Positions 42,693 through 52,482 are shown, counted from the first letter of the stretch. The stretch is 64,000 bases of DNA from Paraburkholderia sediminicola (GCF_902859805.1 NZ_CADIKC010000002.1:682001-746000); one strand, 5' to 3'. A program made the numbers and translations. Notes: a model not told the origin generated them from the sequence alone.

Positions 42693-44147
42693 ATGAACGC
42701 TGTTGCTGAAATCAAGGCTCAATTGCAGGTGCGTCATGAAGCGCTGCGTATCGCCGGCGAAAAAATCTTCCGCGACGAAGTGATCGAAGTGCGCAATCCT
42801 TACGACGGCACGCTCGTCGGCACCGTGCCGAAAGCGACGCTCGAGGACGTACGCCGCGCGTTCGAATTCGCGCGCGCGTATCGCCCGACGCTGACCCGCT
42901 ACGAGCGCGCTGCGATCCTGCGTCGTGCGGCCGATGCCGTGCGTGCACGCACCGAAGAAATCGCCGCTGTCATCACGGCGGAAGCGGGCCTGTGCAAGAA
43001 GGATTCGATCTACGAAGCCGGACGCGTCGCGGACGTGCTGGTGTTCGGCGCCGGCGAGGTGCTGAAAGACGACGGCCAGATTTTCTCGTGCGACCTCACG
43101 CCTCACGGAAAGAAACGCCGCGTCTACACGCAACGCGATCCGCTGCTGGGCGTGATCTCCGCCATTACGCCGTTCAACCATCCGATGAATCAGGTCGCGC
43201 ACAAGATCGTGCCGGCGATTGCCACGAACAATCGCATCGTGGTGAAACCTTCGGAGAAAGTGCCGCTGTCATGCTATCTGCTTGCCGACATACTCTATGA
43301 GGCAGGCTTGCCGGTGCAGATGCTGCAGGTGTTGACGGGCGACCCGAGCGTGATTGCCGACGAGCTGATCACGAACCCTGCGATCGATCTCATCACGTTC
43401 ACCGGTGGCGTCTCGATCGGCAAATCGATCGCCTCGCGCATGGGCTACCGGCGCGCCGTGCTCGAACTCGGCGGGAACGACCCGATCATCGTGATGGAGG
43501 ACGCCGATCTCGACGAAGCCAGTTCGCTCGCGGTGTCCGGCTCGTACAAGAATTCGGGCCAGCGCTGTACCGCCATCAAGCGCATGCTGGTACACGAATC
43601 GGTCGCCGACCGCTTCACGGATCTCGTCGTGGACAAGACACGCGCGTGGAAGTACGGCAATCCGGCGGATAGTTCGGTCGATATGGGAACGGTCATCGAC
43701 GAAGCGGCCGCGCAGTTCTGCGAACGCCAGGTCAACGACGCCTTGTCGCGCGGCGCCCGTCTGCTTGCGGGCAATCTGCGCGACGGCGCGCTTTACTCGC
43801 CGACGGTGGTCGACCGTGTCACGCCCGACATGCCGCTCGTCAAGTACGAGACGTTCGGGCCGGTGTCGCCGATCATGCGCTTTGCCAATATCGACGAAGC
43901 GATCCGCATGTCGAACTGCACGGACTATGCGTTGTCATCGTCGGTCTGCACGAATCGCTTCGACTACATCACGCGGTTCATTACCGAACTGGAAGTGGGC
44001 AGCGTGAATGTGCGCGAAGTGCCGGGGTATCGGCTCGAACTCACGCCGTTCGGCGGCGTGAAGGACTCGGGACTCGGCTACAAGGAAGGGGTGCAGGAAG
44101 CCATGAAGAGCTTTACCAATACGAAGACTTACTCGCTGCCGTGGTGA
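42693..44147 (+). CDS. phnY: Phosphonoacetaldehyde dehydrogenase
   Basis: This 484-residue NAD-dependent aldehyde dehydrogenase has the catalytic Cys292 in NSGQRCTAIKR and Glu258 in AVLELGGNDP, with FTGGVSIGKSIAS in the cofactor site. Its place directly after phnA, in the PhnW-PhnY-PhnA route, identifies its substrate as phosphonoacetaldehyde, oxidised to phosphonoacetate. GGGG seven bases before ATG 42693 supports the start; the longer frame upstream overlaps phnA. A hairpin follows the stop. Confidence 0.92.
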   Translation: MNAVAEIKAQLQVRHEALRIAGEKIFRDEVIEVRNPYDGTLVGTVPKATLEDVRRAFEFARAYRPTLTRYERAAILRRAADAVRARTEEIAAVITAEAGLCKKDSIYEAGRVADVLVFGAGEVLKDDGQIFSCDLTPHGKKRRVYTQRDPLLGVISAITPFNHPMNQVAHKIVPAIATNNRIVVKPSEKVPLSCYLLADILYEAGLPVQMLQVLTGDPSVIADELITNPAIDLITFTGGVSIGKSIASRMGYRRAVLELGGNDPIIVMEDADLDEASSLAVSGSYKNSGQRCTAIKRMLVHESVADRFTDLVVDKTRAWKYGNPADSSVDMGTVIDEAAAQFCERQVNDALSRGARLLAGNLRDGALYSPTVVDRVTPDMPLVKYETFGPVSPIMRFANIDEAIRMSNCTDYALSSSVCTNRFDYITRFITELEVGSVNVREVPGYRLELTPFGGVKDSGLGYKEGVQEAMKSFTNTKTYSLPW

Positions 44148-44182
44148 GTGTGATGTGAGGGCGCGGTAAGTGTGAGGTAAGT

Positions 44183-44208
44183 ATGAGAAGCGCTGATGCG
44201 CTTCTCAT
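44183..44208. terminator. Hairpin between the convergent phnY and membrane-protein genes
   Basis: ATGAGAAGCGC, TGAT and GCGCTTCTCAT form a perfect 11-bp stem with a four-base loop. GGGCGCG (44159-44165) and CGCGCCC (44211-44217) can extend it as an outer stem. It lies between convergent genes and probably ends both transcripts, though there is no T-tract. Confidence 0.65.
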
Positions 44209-44242
44209 CACGCGCCCGTACTGCCCCGCGGGTCGCCTTGAA

Positions 44243-44716
44243 TCACGCTGGCCGGCTGGAGTCGCCAGAAACTTTCGGTTGCTCGGCCGGTGAGGTTCCC
44301 TTCGCTATGACCGCACGATGAATTGCTTCGGTTAGCGAATTGTTGATCTCGATGAGCCGGTGCATCTCATCCTGGATATTCAGAAGCGCCTCGGCGTCCT
44401 TGTAGGTCTGTAGCGCCTGCTTGTCTGAAGCCGCGGCCGCAACCTTCTGGCCCACCATGATGACTGACAGCAGCACCAACTGCAAAAAAGTCTGAGCGAT
44501 CCAGGCGATCAGCGTCGACACTCCACCCTGAACAGCAGATGGCAAGCTGATAAGCGCGATCACCGCGAAGACATAGGCGCACCACATCGTGCCAACCGCG
44601 TTGGTGATGACGAGGGCGATCCTACCGTTCAGGCCCAGGTGCTCCTGAGCGGTCAGGTGCGGTCCGGCTTTTTCGCGCTCCTTGAGTCGCTGATTGGGAA
44701 GATGTTCGGTTTTCAT
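44243..44716 (-). CDS. Small conserved membrane protein of the hsp20-lon operon
   Basis: The 157-residue protein has two membrane helices (about 32-57 and 65-90) in NAVGTMWCAYVFAVIALISL and WIAQTFLQLVLLSVIMVG, flanked by a charged N terminus and a C-terminal alpha-helical segment likely to form a coiled coil. I recognise it only as a conserved small membrane family of unknown function. It lies 40 bases downstream of lon in the same direction, so it probably shares the hsp20-lon transcript. A link to membrane protein quality control would be an inference from this position. Confidence 0.75.
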   Translation of the reverse strand: MKTEHLPNQRLKEREKAGPHLTAQEHLGLNGRIALVITNAVGTMWCAYVFAVIALISLPSAVQGGVSTLIAWIAQTFLQLVLLSVIMVGQKVAAAASDKQALQTYKDAEALLNIQDEMHRLIEINNSLTEAIHRAVIAKGTSPAEQPKVSGDSSRPA

Positions 44717-44756
44717 TATTGGGTCCCCATTGAAGAGTGAGTAATCTGCGGCACTA

Positions 44757-47153
44757 TCAGCGCTTCACCGACTTGGTTTCAATTAACTCGCGCAGCGCAT
44801 CATCCACCGTCTCCAGCAGCACGAAGCGCAACTGGCTTCGCGCGTCGGCCGGGATGTCTTCCAGGTCCGCCGCGTTGCGCGCGGGCAGCAGTACCGTCCC
44901 AATGCCGGCGCGCAACGCGGCAAGCACTTTTTCCTTGATGCCGCCTACTGGCAGGACAATGCCACGCAGGCTGATCTCGCCCGTCACAGCGCAATCGCTG
45001 CGCACGGCTTGCCCCATCAACAGCGAAGCGATCGCAATGAACAGGGCTACCCCGGCACTCGGGCCGTCCTTTGGAACCGCGCCGGCCGGCACGTGGACAT
45101 GAATGTCGCGTTTGTCGAAGCCCGAACAGTCGATATGCAGCGCCTCGCAGCGCGACTTGACTAAGGTCAGCGCGGCCTGGGCGCTTTCCTTCATCACGTC
45201 CCCCAACTGGCCGGTCAGCACCAGCCGGCCTCCGCCCGGCGTACTGCTAGCCTCGATGAAAAGCAGCTCGCCGCCAACGGGTGTCCATGCCAGTCCGGTC
45301 ACCACACCCGGCAAACTGGTGCGCATGGCCACTTCGCGCTCATAGCGGTGATGACCCAATATCGACGGCAAGCGATCGGGCTCGATTCGCTCATGCGTGG
45401 CCGGGTCCTCGGCAACGCGTAACGCAACATACCGAAACACTGAGCCAATCTGCCGCTCCAGGCTGCGCACACCTGCTTCGCGCGTGTAGTCGCGGATGAT
45501 GGACCGCAGAGCCTCGTCGCTCAGCTCGCATTGCGTGGGGGTCAGCCCGCACGCTTCCAACTGGCGTGGAACCAGGAAGCGCCGGGCGATCTGAAACTTC
45601 TCGGCCTCGGTGTAACCGGGCAGATCGAGAAACTCGAGGCGGTCCCTTAAAGGTCCGGGAATACCGTCGAGCTGGTTGGCCGTAGCAACGAACACGACGG
45701 CAGACAAATCGAACGGCACGCCAATGTAGTTGTCCCGGAACGAGGCATTCTGCTCGGGATCCAGGACCTCGAGCATCGCCGCAGCGGGGTCACCGTGCAC
45801 GCCATGCCCGAGCTTGTCGAGTTCGTCCAGCAACATGACGCAATTGCGCGCCCCCGCTTTGCGGATCGCCTGGACGATATTGCCGGGCATGGCGCCGATA
45901 TAGGTGCGCCGATGGCCGCGGATTTCCGATTCATCATGCACGCCGCCCAGACTAACGCGAACAAAGGGCCGCGCCAGTGCTTGAGCGATGCTCTGGCCCA
46001 GCGAAGTCTTGCCCACCCCAGGCGGCCCGAGAAAGCAAAGAATGGGTGCCTTACCGTTCGGATTGAGCTTTCTGACGCCAAGATACTCAAGGATGCGGCG
46101 CTTGACCTTGTCGAGGCCAAAGTGCGCTTCATCCAGAATCTGCCTCGCCTGAGCGATGTCGATCGATGCTTCCGGCGGAAGTGCCCAAGGCAATTCGGTC
46201 AGCCACTCGAGATAGCTCACGCTCATGGAGTATTCGGAGGAAGCGTCCGGCATCCGTTCCAGACGGGCGAGTTCCCTGCGGGCATGAGTTTCGACATCCG
46301 GCGGCATATGAGCGGCTTCAATCGCTTCAGCCAGCTTGCGGGCTTCTTCCCGGTTGTCGGCGCTCTCGCCGAGTTCGTGTTGAATGGTGCGGAGTTGCTC
46401 GCGCAGCATCATCTCGCGTTGGCGCTGATCAAGCCGGCCGCGCGTCTGCTCGCCGATTTCCTGCGACAAACGAAGGACTTCGATTCGTCCGGCGACGGCG
46501 TCGAGCACCTTGTCCAGCCGCTTGCAGAGATCGAGCGTCTCCAGGATGTCCTGCTTGCGCGCCGGCGGGATGTCGATCAGACCCGCTACGGTATCGGCCA
46601 GCAATCCGGGCGACTCGATCGCGTCCAATGCCCTCACAAGTTCACCGCCTGCATTGGGCAACAGTCCGATCATTTCCCCGGCGCGTTGCCGTAGAACCAG
46701 CACGCGTGCGTCGATCGCGGAGTCACTCGGCGCGGTGTCGGGCAGCAGCGCCACCCGGGCAGCCCGGAACCCGAGGCCGTCCACCGGCGCGATCAGACGA
46801 AAGCGCTCCACACCCTGGCATATCAGGTGATGCGCGCCATCGTCCGGACTGGTGACATAGCGCAGCACGTTTGCCACGGTGCCGATCGTGTTGAGGCCAT
46901 CGAACGGCGGATCCTGCACCTGAGGATCGCGTTGCAGCACGATGCCCAAGGGCTGCTGGCGTTTGACGGCAGCCTGCACGTCGTCCTTGATCTGCCCATG
47001 CCCAGCCGTCAGCGGCAACACCATGCCCGGAAACAGCACGGCATTGCGGACCGGAAGCAGGATCAGACTGTCTTGTGGGAGTGCAGGGGTCGGAACCGCG
47101 CCCGGGCGTACCGGAGTCGACTCGGAAGCCTCTTTCTCGCTATCCGTACTCAT
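44757..47153 (-). CDS. lon: Lon-type ATP-dependent protease
   Basis: The 798-residue protein has the full Lon layout. The N-terminal substrate domain starts LILLPVRNAVLFPGMVLPL, a coiled coil follows, and the AAA+ ATPase holds Walker A GPPGVGKTS and Walker B VMLLDELDKLG. The Ser-Lys protease domain has Ser699 in PKDGPSAG and Lys742 in GGIKEKVLAA. Lon degrades misfolded and regulatory proteins. It is 33 bases downstream of an Hsp20 gene. Most Burkholderia carry a housekeeping lon near clpX, and the absence of clp genes here suggests this is an accessory copy. The hsp20-lon pairing recalls mobile heat-resistance loci. Confidence 0.93.
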   Translation of the reverse strand: MSTDSEKEASESTPVRPGAVPTPALPQDSLILLPVRNAVLFPGMVLPLTAGHGQIKDDVQAAVKRQQPLGIVLQRDPQVQDPPFDGLNTIGTVANVLRYVTSPDDGAHHLICQGVERFRLIAPVDGLGFRAARVALLPDTAPSDSAIDARVLVLRQRAGEMIGLLPNAGGELVRALDAIESPGLLADTVAGLIDIPPARKQDILETLDLCKRLDKVLDAVAGRIEVLRLSQEIGEQTRGRLDQRQREMMLREQLRTIQHELGESADNREEARKLAEAIEAAHMPPDVETHARRELARLERMPDASSEYSMSVSYLEWLTELPWALPPEASIDIAQARQILDEAHFGLDKVKRRILEYLGVRKLNPNGKAPILCFLGPPGVGKTSLGQSIAQALARPFVRVSLGGVHDESEIRGHRRTYIGAMPGNIVQAIRKAGARNCVMLLDELDKLGHGVHGDPAAAMLEVLDPEQNASFRDNYIGVPFDLSAVVFVATANQLDGIPGPLRDRLEFLDLPGYTEAEKFQIARRFLVPRQLEACGLTPTQCELSDEALRSIIRDYTREAGVRSLERQIGSVFRYVALRVAEDPATHERIEPDRLPSILGHHRYEREVAMRTSLPGVVTGLAWTPVGGELLFIEASSTPGGGRLVLTGQLGDVMKESAQAALTLVKSRCEALHIDCSGFDKRDIHVHVPAGAVPKDGPSAGVALFIAIASLLMGQAVRSDCAVTGEISLRGIVLPVGGIKEKVLAALRAGIGTVLLPARNAADLEDIPADARSQLRFVLLETVDDALRELIETKSVKR

Positions 47154-47186
47154 CTTCGTTCCTCGATTCGCCGACGCTCGCCGGAC

Positions 47187-47591
47187 TCAATCCAGCCTCT
47201 CGAAGTCCAGCAGCAGGCAACCGTGCTCGGAGTCGCGCCCGGCCAGACGGTAGCGCCCCGCCGGAAGCCGGATATGTCGCTCGAAGCGGCCATAGGGAAT
47301 TTCCATGCAATGGACCGCCCCCCCGGCGAAGGCCCGAGGCAGTGTCCTCTCAGCGGCAACGACCAGCGTCCCGCCCTCCAGGTCCAGGCTGACCTGATCG
47401 GGCGGCACGCCCGGCAGCGCCACCACGATCGCCAGCCGGCCGTCATGCTCGAACACCTCGATGGGCGGCTCCCAGATCGGCACCCGCGCATGCTGACCGG
47501 CCAGGCGGAAAAACTGGCGATGCAGTCGCTCGGCGCGCTCTAGCGCATCGACGGCGGCTTCCCACATCATGGTATGGCGGGTGGATGTCAC
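47187..47591 (-). CDS. Hsp20/alpha-crystallin small heat-shock protein
   Basis: From a GTG at 47591 with GGGAG six bases upstream, the product is 134 residues. The N-terminal helix (MMWEAAVDALERAERLHRQF; core WEAAVDALERAERL) precedes an alpha-crystallin domain with IEVFEHDGRLAIVVALPGVPPDQVSLDLE and a closing RHIRLPAGRYRLAG. It holds unfolding proteins in a soluble state. It is the first gene of the operon with lon, and a good promoter lies just upstream. An ATG at 47636 would extend the frame by 15 codons but overlaps the promoter's -10. Confidence 0.85.
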   Translation of the reverse strand: MTSTRHTMMWEAAVDALERAERLHRQFFRLAGQHARVPIWEPPIEVFEHDGRLAIVVALPGVPPDQVSLDLEGGTLVVAAERTLPRAFAGGAVHCMEIPYGRFERHIRLPAGRYRLAGRDSEHGCLLLDFERLD

Positions 47592-47638
47592 GGCTGGCTC
47601 CCTGCCTGTTCTGTCAGCCCAACATTGGCTGTCCATTC

Positions 47639-47667
47639 ATCAAAGGCCAACGGTGCACGCGTGTCAA
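47639..47667 (-). promoter_or_regulatory. Sigma-70-type promoter of the hsp20-lon operon
   Basis: On the minus strand TTGACA (47667-47662), 17 bases and TTTGAT (47644-47639) form a promoter 48 bases before the GTG start. I see no convincing heat-shock sigma-32 pair, although the -35 sits inside CTTGACA, which partly resembles one. Confidence 0.6.
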
Positions 47668-47878
47668 GTAAGCGGGAGGGGAGTGCACCGCACCAACTAG
47701 TCCTGCCAGGTGGCCTCGACGTCTTACTGGACCCATTGATTGTAGTCAGCCTGATCACGCTCGATAGAGGTCGAAATGTCGATGTACTGATCAATACGAC
47801 CAATAGTTACTATCGGGTTTTGCGCTGTTGTGCGGATGGGGACCGATGTCAGCCCCCAGGGGAGGTTAGCGTTTTACG

Positions 47879-48142
47879 CTAAGGAAGGAAGAGTTCAATG
47901 CCGAGTGGTAGCGGGTCTCCCCTCGAACCGTTTCGAATTGCAAGTGCGGCTTTCTCACTGATCAACTCACGGTGCCGCTCGAACTCCTGCAACAAATCGC
48001 TTTTGTGGCCACCCTGCTGCGACAACTCCTTAAGCACTTCCCTGCTCACAATGCAGAAGTGATGGACGCTGTCGACTCTGATGCCGAACTTAACGGCTTC
48101 GCCGTCATTTGCGACACTAATCCCTTCAATGTTGTCAGCCAT
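47879..48142 (-). CDS. Small protein of unknown function (87 aa)
   Basis: Two adjacent ATGs (48145 and 48142) follow GGAGGCG. The second has the better spacing and gives 87 residues. The chain runs VKFGIRVDSVHHFCIVSREVLKELS, then a Gln/Glu-rich helix and FERHRELISEKAALAIRNG (key parts FCIVSREVLKEL and FERHRELISEKA). It resembles small DUF1488-type proteins, but I cannot assign the family with confidence. It stands alone between the hsp20 and chemoreceptor genes. Confidence 0.6.
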   Translation of the reverse strand: MADNIEGISVANDGEAVKFGIRVDSVHHFCIVSREVLKELSQQGGHKSDLLQEFERHRELISEKAALAIRNGSRGDPLPLGIELFLP

Positions 48143-48361
48143 CATCGCCTCCATTGGCAGCTAGCTGTGCAAGAAGCCTAGCACGAAAGATCTAACTGTT
48201 ACGGACTCTTACGGTAACGCGAACGTGCAGGATATACCTAGTTAAAAATCAGGAAATCCTGACATCAAGCCGCATCCCGGCGTCGCCGTATACCCAGTAA
48301 GGCGCCGCCAATTCCTTTGGTGCAACATCGCGTCCACTGAAAGCTTCCCGAAGGAGACAAA

Positions 48362-49990
48362 GTGAATAAATTCGTCTACACCATCCGGTTCAAGATCATT
48401 ATCGTCCTCGGTGCCTGCATCGCACTGACGGCCGCGATGGGCGCGATGGCGATCGTTGGGCTGGCAAGACTGAACTCGAACATGAGCGAGACGTACGGGG
48501 GTACCGTGGTTCCGCTTGCGCAGATCTCGGAGGTACGCGCGGCGCAACTGAACATCAGGGTCAAGCTCAGGCGCATTCAGGTCGAAAAAACGCCCGCCAC
48601 AGTCGACAAAATGTTGCCGATTGTTCTGAGCGAGCTCGCAACAATCGGTAAGGACTGGCCGCAATACTATCCCGCAGAAGTATCGAGCCCGACCGAACGT
48701 GAGGCCGCCGACCGGGCGGACCGCGCGCTCAAGGAAATAACTGCGCAGACCGGCAATATCATTACGCTTCTGAAAGCCGGGAAATTCGATGCGGCATCGG
48801 ACCTGATCAGCAACACAGGGGATCTCGCTGACGTATTGAATCTTGCATTGAGCGACGACACGAAAATTAATGTACTCGAGGCGAAGCAGTTTGCCGACGA
48901 CGGTGAATCGACCTACAGAACGCTGCTCATAGTGACCGTCGCGCTCCTCTGCGCAGGCGTACTGATCGCGGGCGGCATGTCGATCTACCTTGTGCGAGTG
49001 ATTACGCGGCCACTCAACCGGGCAGTCGACATTGCCAACCGGATCGCCGAGGGCAAGCTTGAAAACCGGATTACCGTCGATATACGCGGTGAATTTGGAC
49101 TGCTGCTCGACGCGTTGAAAACCATGGACGCTAAACTCAGCGATACCGTTCGCGGTATCAAAGCATCGGCCGAGTCAGTCACAGTCGCTTCACGCGAAAT
49201 CGCGAGTGGCAATCTCGACCTGTCCGCGCGAACGGAGGAGCAGGCAGCGTCGCTGGAGGAAACGGCAGCCAGCATGACGCAGTTGACTGAGACCGTCAGA
49301 CAGAACGCGGACAATGCCCGTCAGGCGAACGCACTGGCCTCGGGCGCAACAGACATGGCGCACGCCGGCAATCAGGCGGTGCAGGACATGGTGGCAAGCA
49401 TTGGCCGGATCAGCGAAAGCTCCAGCAAGATCCGCGATATCACGAGCGTCATCGAGGGGATCGCATTTCAGACCAATATTCTTGCACTGAACGCGGCAGT
49501 CGAGGCCGCGCGTGCTGGTGAGCAGGGCCGTGGTTTTGCGGTGGTCGCGAGCGAGGTTCGCAGTCTTGCGCAACGTTCGGCCACCGCTGCACGGGAAATC
49601 AAGGAATTGATCAGCACGTCCGTTGCGATGATCCAGGGCGGCTCAAAGCAGGCGGCCGATGTGGGCGTCACCATCGGACAGGTCAAGCAGGCGATCAGGC
49701 AGGTCGCCGACATCGTGGGGGAAATCGCCGCCGCTTCGGAGGAACAGAGCCGGGGTATCGAACAGGTCAACCAGGCCGTGACGCAAATGGACGACGTGAC
49801 CCAGCAGAACGCAGCACTGGTCGAGCAGGCCGCGGCAGCAGCGCAATCCCTCGAGGAGCAGTCTTCGAAGCTGCTGGACGCCATTCTCGTGTTCAGTACG
49901 ACGGAGACGGAGTCCGCACGATCGCCTGCGCGCGCCGTCGGAAGCAATGCATTGAGCGTCCGTCGCGATCTCGCGATGGCTGCGCGTTGA
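48362..49990 (+). CDS. Methyl-accepting chemotaxis protein
   Basis: The 542-residue protein has a membrane helix at about 10-32, a periplasmic four-helix-bundle-type sensor (about 35-185), a second helix at about 187-210, a HAMP linker and the signalling domain. The conserved hairpin tip is in [20 protein letters not shown] and [15 protein letters not shown]. It relays ligand binding to CheA and CheW. The start is GTG 48362 with AAGGAG six bases upstream. The attractant is not apparent. The C-terminal 35 residues lack a CheR-binding pentapeptide. It is followed 55 bases later by a small helical protein. Confidence 0.93.
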   Translation: MNKFVYTIRFKIIIVLGACIALTAAMGAMAIVGLARLNSNMSETYGGTVVPLAQISEVRAAQLNIRVKLRRIQVEKTPATVDKMLPIVLSELATIGKDWPQYYPAEVSSPTEREAADRADRALKEITAQTGNIITLLKAGKFDAASDLISNTGDLADVLNLALSDDTKINVLEAKQFADDGESTYRTLLIVTVALLCAGVLIAGGMSIYLVRVITRPLNRAVDIANRIAEGKLENRITVDIRGEFGLLLDALKTMDAKLSDTVRGIKASAESVTVASREIASGNLDLSARTEEQAASLEETAASMTQLTETVRQNADNARQANALASGATDMAHAGNQAVQDMVASIGRISESSSKIRDITSVIEGIAFQTNILALNAAVEAARAGEQGRGFAVVASEVRSLAQRSATAAREIKELISTSVAMIQGGSKQAADVGVTIGQVKQAIRQVADIVGEIAAASEEQSRGIEQVNQAVTQMDDVTQQNAALVEQAAAAAQSLEEQSSKLLDAILVFSTTETESARSPARAVGSNALSVRRDLAMAAR

Positions 49991-50045
49991 GCAACCCCAT
50001 GTACGCGTTTTCCATCGCGATCCACGCACTCCTACAGATGGGCAC

Positions 50046-50549
50046 TTGCCGGTGAATCCGCAGACGTTTGTCCTACAGGCGCGGCTTTGCGCCCGTGCCA
50101 CAGCACTTCAGGCGCGGATGACCGAAGCGCATGATCAGGCGAAGGGGCTGATCGAGCGCGCCGACGGTTGTCTCGCCGTGCTCGATCACCTGCGACAGAG
50201 CACCACCGCCCTGGCAAACATTTCCCCGGGCGCTGACATTAGTCTTTTTATCGCGGAGTTGCGTCGTTCGGAGAACGGTTGGCACGATCAGTTGCAAATG
50301 CTGAGGGCGTTACTGACTGAACTCACGGCCCAGACTCACAGCGCCCGCGGCGAGATCAAGTCGCTCGCCGCGCTTGCGCTTGGCACGCAGACTACCTCCG
50401 AGACGATCGTCGATGCTGAGCACGCCGTCGAAGCGAGTGAAGCGCACTTTCAGGAGGTCATCGCGCAGTTAGAAGCGACACAGGTGTGGTTCGAACACTT
50501 CGATACGCAGATCAATACGATCATGGCCAGTTTGCGAAAATCGCGCTAG
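50046..50549 (+). CDS. Helical protein of unknown function downstream of the chemoreceptor
   Basis: The frame begins with TTG 50046, with GTG 50052 as an alternative, and neither has a clear ribosome binding site. It encodes about 167 residues that are almost wholly alpha-helical: ATALQARMTEAHDQAKGLIERA, MLRALLTELTAQTHSARGEI and a final QVIAQLEATQVWFEHFDTQI-like segment. No membrane segment or signal is present. It could pair with the chemoreceptor, but I cannot name a family. Confidence 0.6.
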   Translation: MPVNPQTFVLQARLCARATALQARMTEAHDQAKGLIERADGCLAVLDHLRQSTTALANISPGADISLFIAELRRSENGWHDQLQMLRALLTELTAQTHSARGEIKSLAALALGTQTTSETIVDAEHAVEASEAHFQEVIAQLEATQVWFEHFDTQINTIMASLRKSR

Positions 50550-50575
50550 CGTCAGCGGTCGGCCGAGAAGCGCGT

Positions 50576-50797
50576 CTATCGTGCCGCAGTTTGAACACCA
50601 GGATAAAAGCCCACAACCAGCACGATGTATGCGAGTGCGGCGAAAATACCGGCCAGGGTGCCGAGCCAGTCCCTGGCGGTCGCGCCACGCGTGAAATGGA
50701 CCGGAATCCCCACCAGCAGGTACGCGACCGAGAAAACGATCGCAACCATCAAGGGCGGGGACGCGAAGGAAACAACGATTTCGGCAAAGGGTCGCAT
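50576..50797 (-). CDS. Small membrane protein (73 aa)
   Basis: From ATG 50797, with GAGG seven bases upstream, the product has two membrane helices, PPLMVAIVFSVAYLLVGIPV and LGTLAGIFAALAYIVLVVGF, separated by a short basic loop. It has no known motif. It is convergent with the helical protein gene and lies alone between it and the DUF3313 lipoprotein. Confidence 0.6.
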   Translation of the reverse strand: MRPFAEIVVSFASPPLMVAIVFSVAYLLVGIPVHFTRGATARDWLGTLAGIFAALAYIVLVVGFYPGVQTAAR

Positions 50798-50928
50798 TCG
50801 CAAACCTCATAGAAGTCCGAAACAGCCGCGCTATCGCTGCGGCGTTCCGGTGCCCCGTCACTTTGGGCTATTGCGCGCTGAGAATATCCGCCGAACCACG
50901 CGCGATGCTCGGGCAACAGTCAAACCGC

Positions 50929-51591
50929 TTAACGAAGCTGTTCCACCAGGGCATCCGCGCCCTTGTCGAGGCCGGTCTTCGCAGCGCCCAACGAGCCAAA
51001 GGCTGCCGGCAGATTCATGGCATTCGGATACTGCTTCGAAACGTATGCCTTCAGCAGACGGCCGCTAGTGCCGTCAAAGACCTCGACGGAGTAAGTCACC
51101 GATCCGCTGAATGCACCCTGCCCCCCGCGGACTGCCTGTACGCCGTTATAGAGATTGCCCGCGAGGTCGAAATGCATGAACTGTCCGACGAGCAACGTCG
51201 TTTTTTCGGCACCAGTGAGCGTCAGCTTGATCCGCAGCGTATTCGGGCCGGCCTGGTTCGCAACACTGAACCGCTTCGCGAGTTTCTCGGAAAACGTCTT
51301 CCCCATGTAATCGGCTAACGCCGCTTTATCGGCTTCCTTCAGGTCGCCGAACTGGTTGTCGTTGCCCTGATACACGGTGACCGGGTCCAGTATCACCTGC
51401 GTGTATTGGGGCCAGGCAACTGAAGTAGCGTACTTGTAGGGAACCTTGCCTGAGTCGTCATCGCGGTTCTGCTTCAACTGCGACGACGACGCGATGCCCG
51501 TGTAGGCCACCGGTTGCACGCCGGCACACGCTGTCAGGGTTAGCACCGCGACTCCGGTGAAAAGAAGCGGGACTAGTTTGTTCTTGAACAT
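50929..51591 (-). CDS. DUF3313-family lipoprotein
   Basis: The 220-residue protein has a lipoprotein signal: a basic start, a hydrophobic stretch and the lipobox LTAC with Cys at residue 22. The rest matches DUF3313, with GIASSSQLKQNRDD near the mature start and LRIKLTLTGAEKTT in the middle. Function is unknown; DUF3313 lipoproteins are envelope-associated. It is divergent from a TetR regulator, with a TetR-type palindrome between them, so it is likely induced when that repressor releases. Confidence 0.82.
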   Translation of the reverse strand: MFKNKLVPLLFTGVAVLTLTACAGVQPVAYTGIASSSQLKQNRDDDSGKVPYKYATSVAWPQYTQVILDPVTVYQGNDNQFGDLKEADKAALADYMGKTFSEKLAKRFSVANQAGPNTLRIKLTLTGAEKTTLLVGQFMHFDLAGNLYNGVQAVRGGQGAFSGSVTYSVEVFDGTSGRLLKAYVSKQYPNAMNLPAAFGSLGAAKTGLDKGADALVEQLR

Positions 51592-51688
51592 TTAGGTTTC
51601 CTCGAAAGCCAGTTAAGTGCCAGGTGGCGCTCAGTTCAGGCGAGAACTGATCAGGTCGCCACAGTAGCATCGGCAGAATAAGATGTAA

Positions 51689-51702
51689 ACCGTCCAGACG
51701 GT
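51689..51702. promoter_or_regulatory. TetR-type operator between lipoprotein and TetR genes
   Basis: ACCGTC-CA-GACGGT is a perfect 6-bp-arm palindrome with outer TGTA (51684-51687) and TACA nearby. It lies 98 bases upstream of the lipoprotein start (51591) and 184 bases upstream of the TetR start (51886). The AT-rich bases next to it (TTAAAAAACTG) could hold a plus-strand promoter. Confidence 0.65.
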
Positions 51703-51885
51703 CTGTACATTAAAAAACTGAGCGCGTACAATTACGCTTTGTCAGGAGGCCGCCTGCTCCGCGGGCGGTACGTAAGGCCAATCGTCAGCAGTGTGTTGCG
51801 GCCGGCGATTTGTCCATCAACAGAAGAGAGGCGCGCCGGCGGTCAGGTGCGCGCTGCAATCGTCGCAACGTCATCAATATCGATA

Positions 51886-52482
51886 ATGGATAACCAGACC
51901 CGCTCGGAGATTTCCCGCAAAAAAGCGATTGCCGCCGCTTTCACCATCCTTACCCGAGACGGTGTGGGCGGGCTTACATTCGATTCGCTGTCGCGTGAAA
52001 GTGGCATCAGCAAGGGTGGACTGCTTCACCAGTTCCGCACGAAGCACGGAGTACTGTGCGCGTTGCTGGAACAGCATCAGATTCAGTTCGAGCAAATCGG
52101 ACGCGAATATATCGCGAAGGAAGGCGCGTCAAAGGCGGAGCCAACGCTTGCAGCCCAGATTGCAATGTATCGGGAATCCTCGAATCAGCCACATTCCGTG
52201 GCACGGGCCATTCTTGCGGCGCTTGTTGAGAGTCCCGAATTGCTCGAAAGCATCAAGGCGTCTGATACGGCGAAAATGAAGGCGTTGCAGGATGAAGCGC
52301 CTGACCTCGACTTGTCATTGTTGCGATACTTTGCGGCTAGCGGTCTCGCGTTTCATTCTTTGATGGGGCTGTCGCAATTGAGCAATTCGGCGCGGAACAG
52401 ACTATTCGATCGTCTTCTTGACGAAGAGAGTTGGCCGGCGCAGGTTCCACAACCCAAGCCTCGCAAGCGGTCCGCTCGCTAA
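51886..52482 (+). CDS. TetR-family transcriptional regulator
   Basis: From ATG 51886 the protein is 198 residues with a typical TetR helix-turn-helix, in which TFDSLSRESGISKGGLLHQF covers the recognition helix. The C-terminal domain is helical and variable, as usual. It is divergent from the DUF3313 lipoprotein and precedes pqiABC on the same strand at a distance of 443 bases. It probably represses the lipoprotein gene and itself through the palindrome at 51689-51702. The inducing ligand is unknown. Upstream in-frame starts would add a 49-residue extension with no coding character. Confidence 0.85.
   Translation: MDNQTRSEISRKKAIAAAFTILTRDGVGGLTFDSLSRESGISKGGLLHQFRTKHGVLCALLEQHQIQFEQIGREYIAKEGASKAEPTLAAQIAMYRESSNQPHSVARAILAALVESPELLESIKASDTAKMKALQDEAPDLDLSLLRYFAASGLAFHSLMGLSQLSNSARNRLFDRLLDEESWPAQVPQPKPRKRSAR

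Noticed and set aside
47639..47667. Sigma-32 heat-shock promoter before hsp20
   Set aside because: CTTGAC resembles a -35, but no CCCCAT-like -10 follows at 13-14 bases; the sigma-70 pair fits better.
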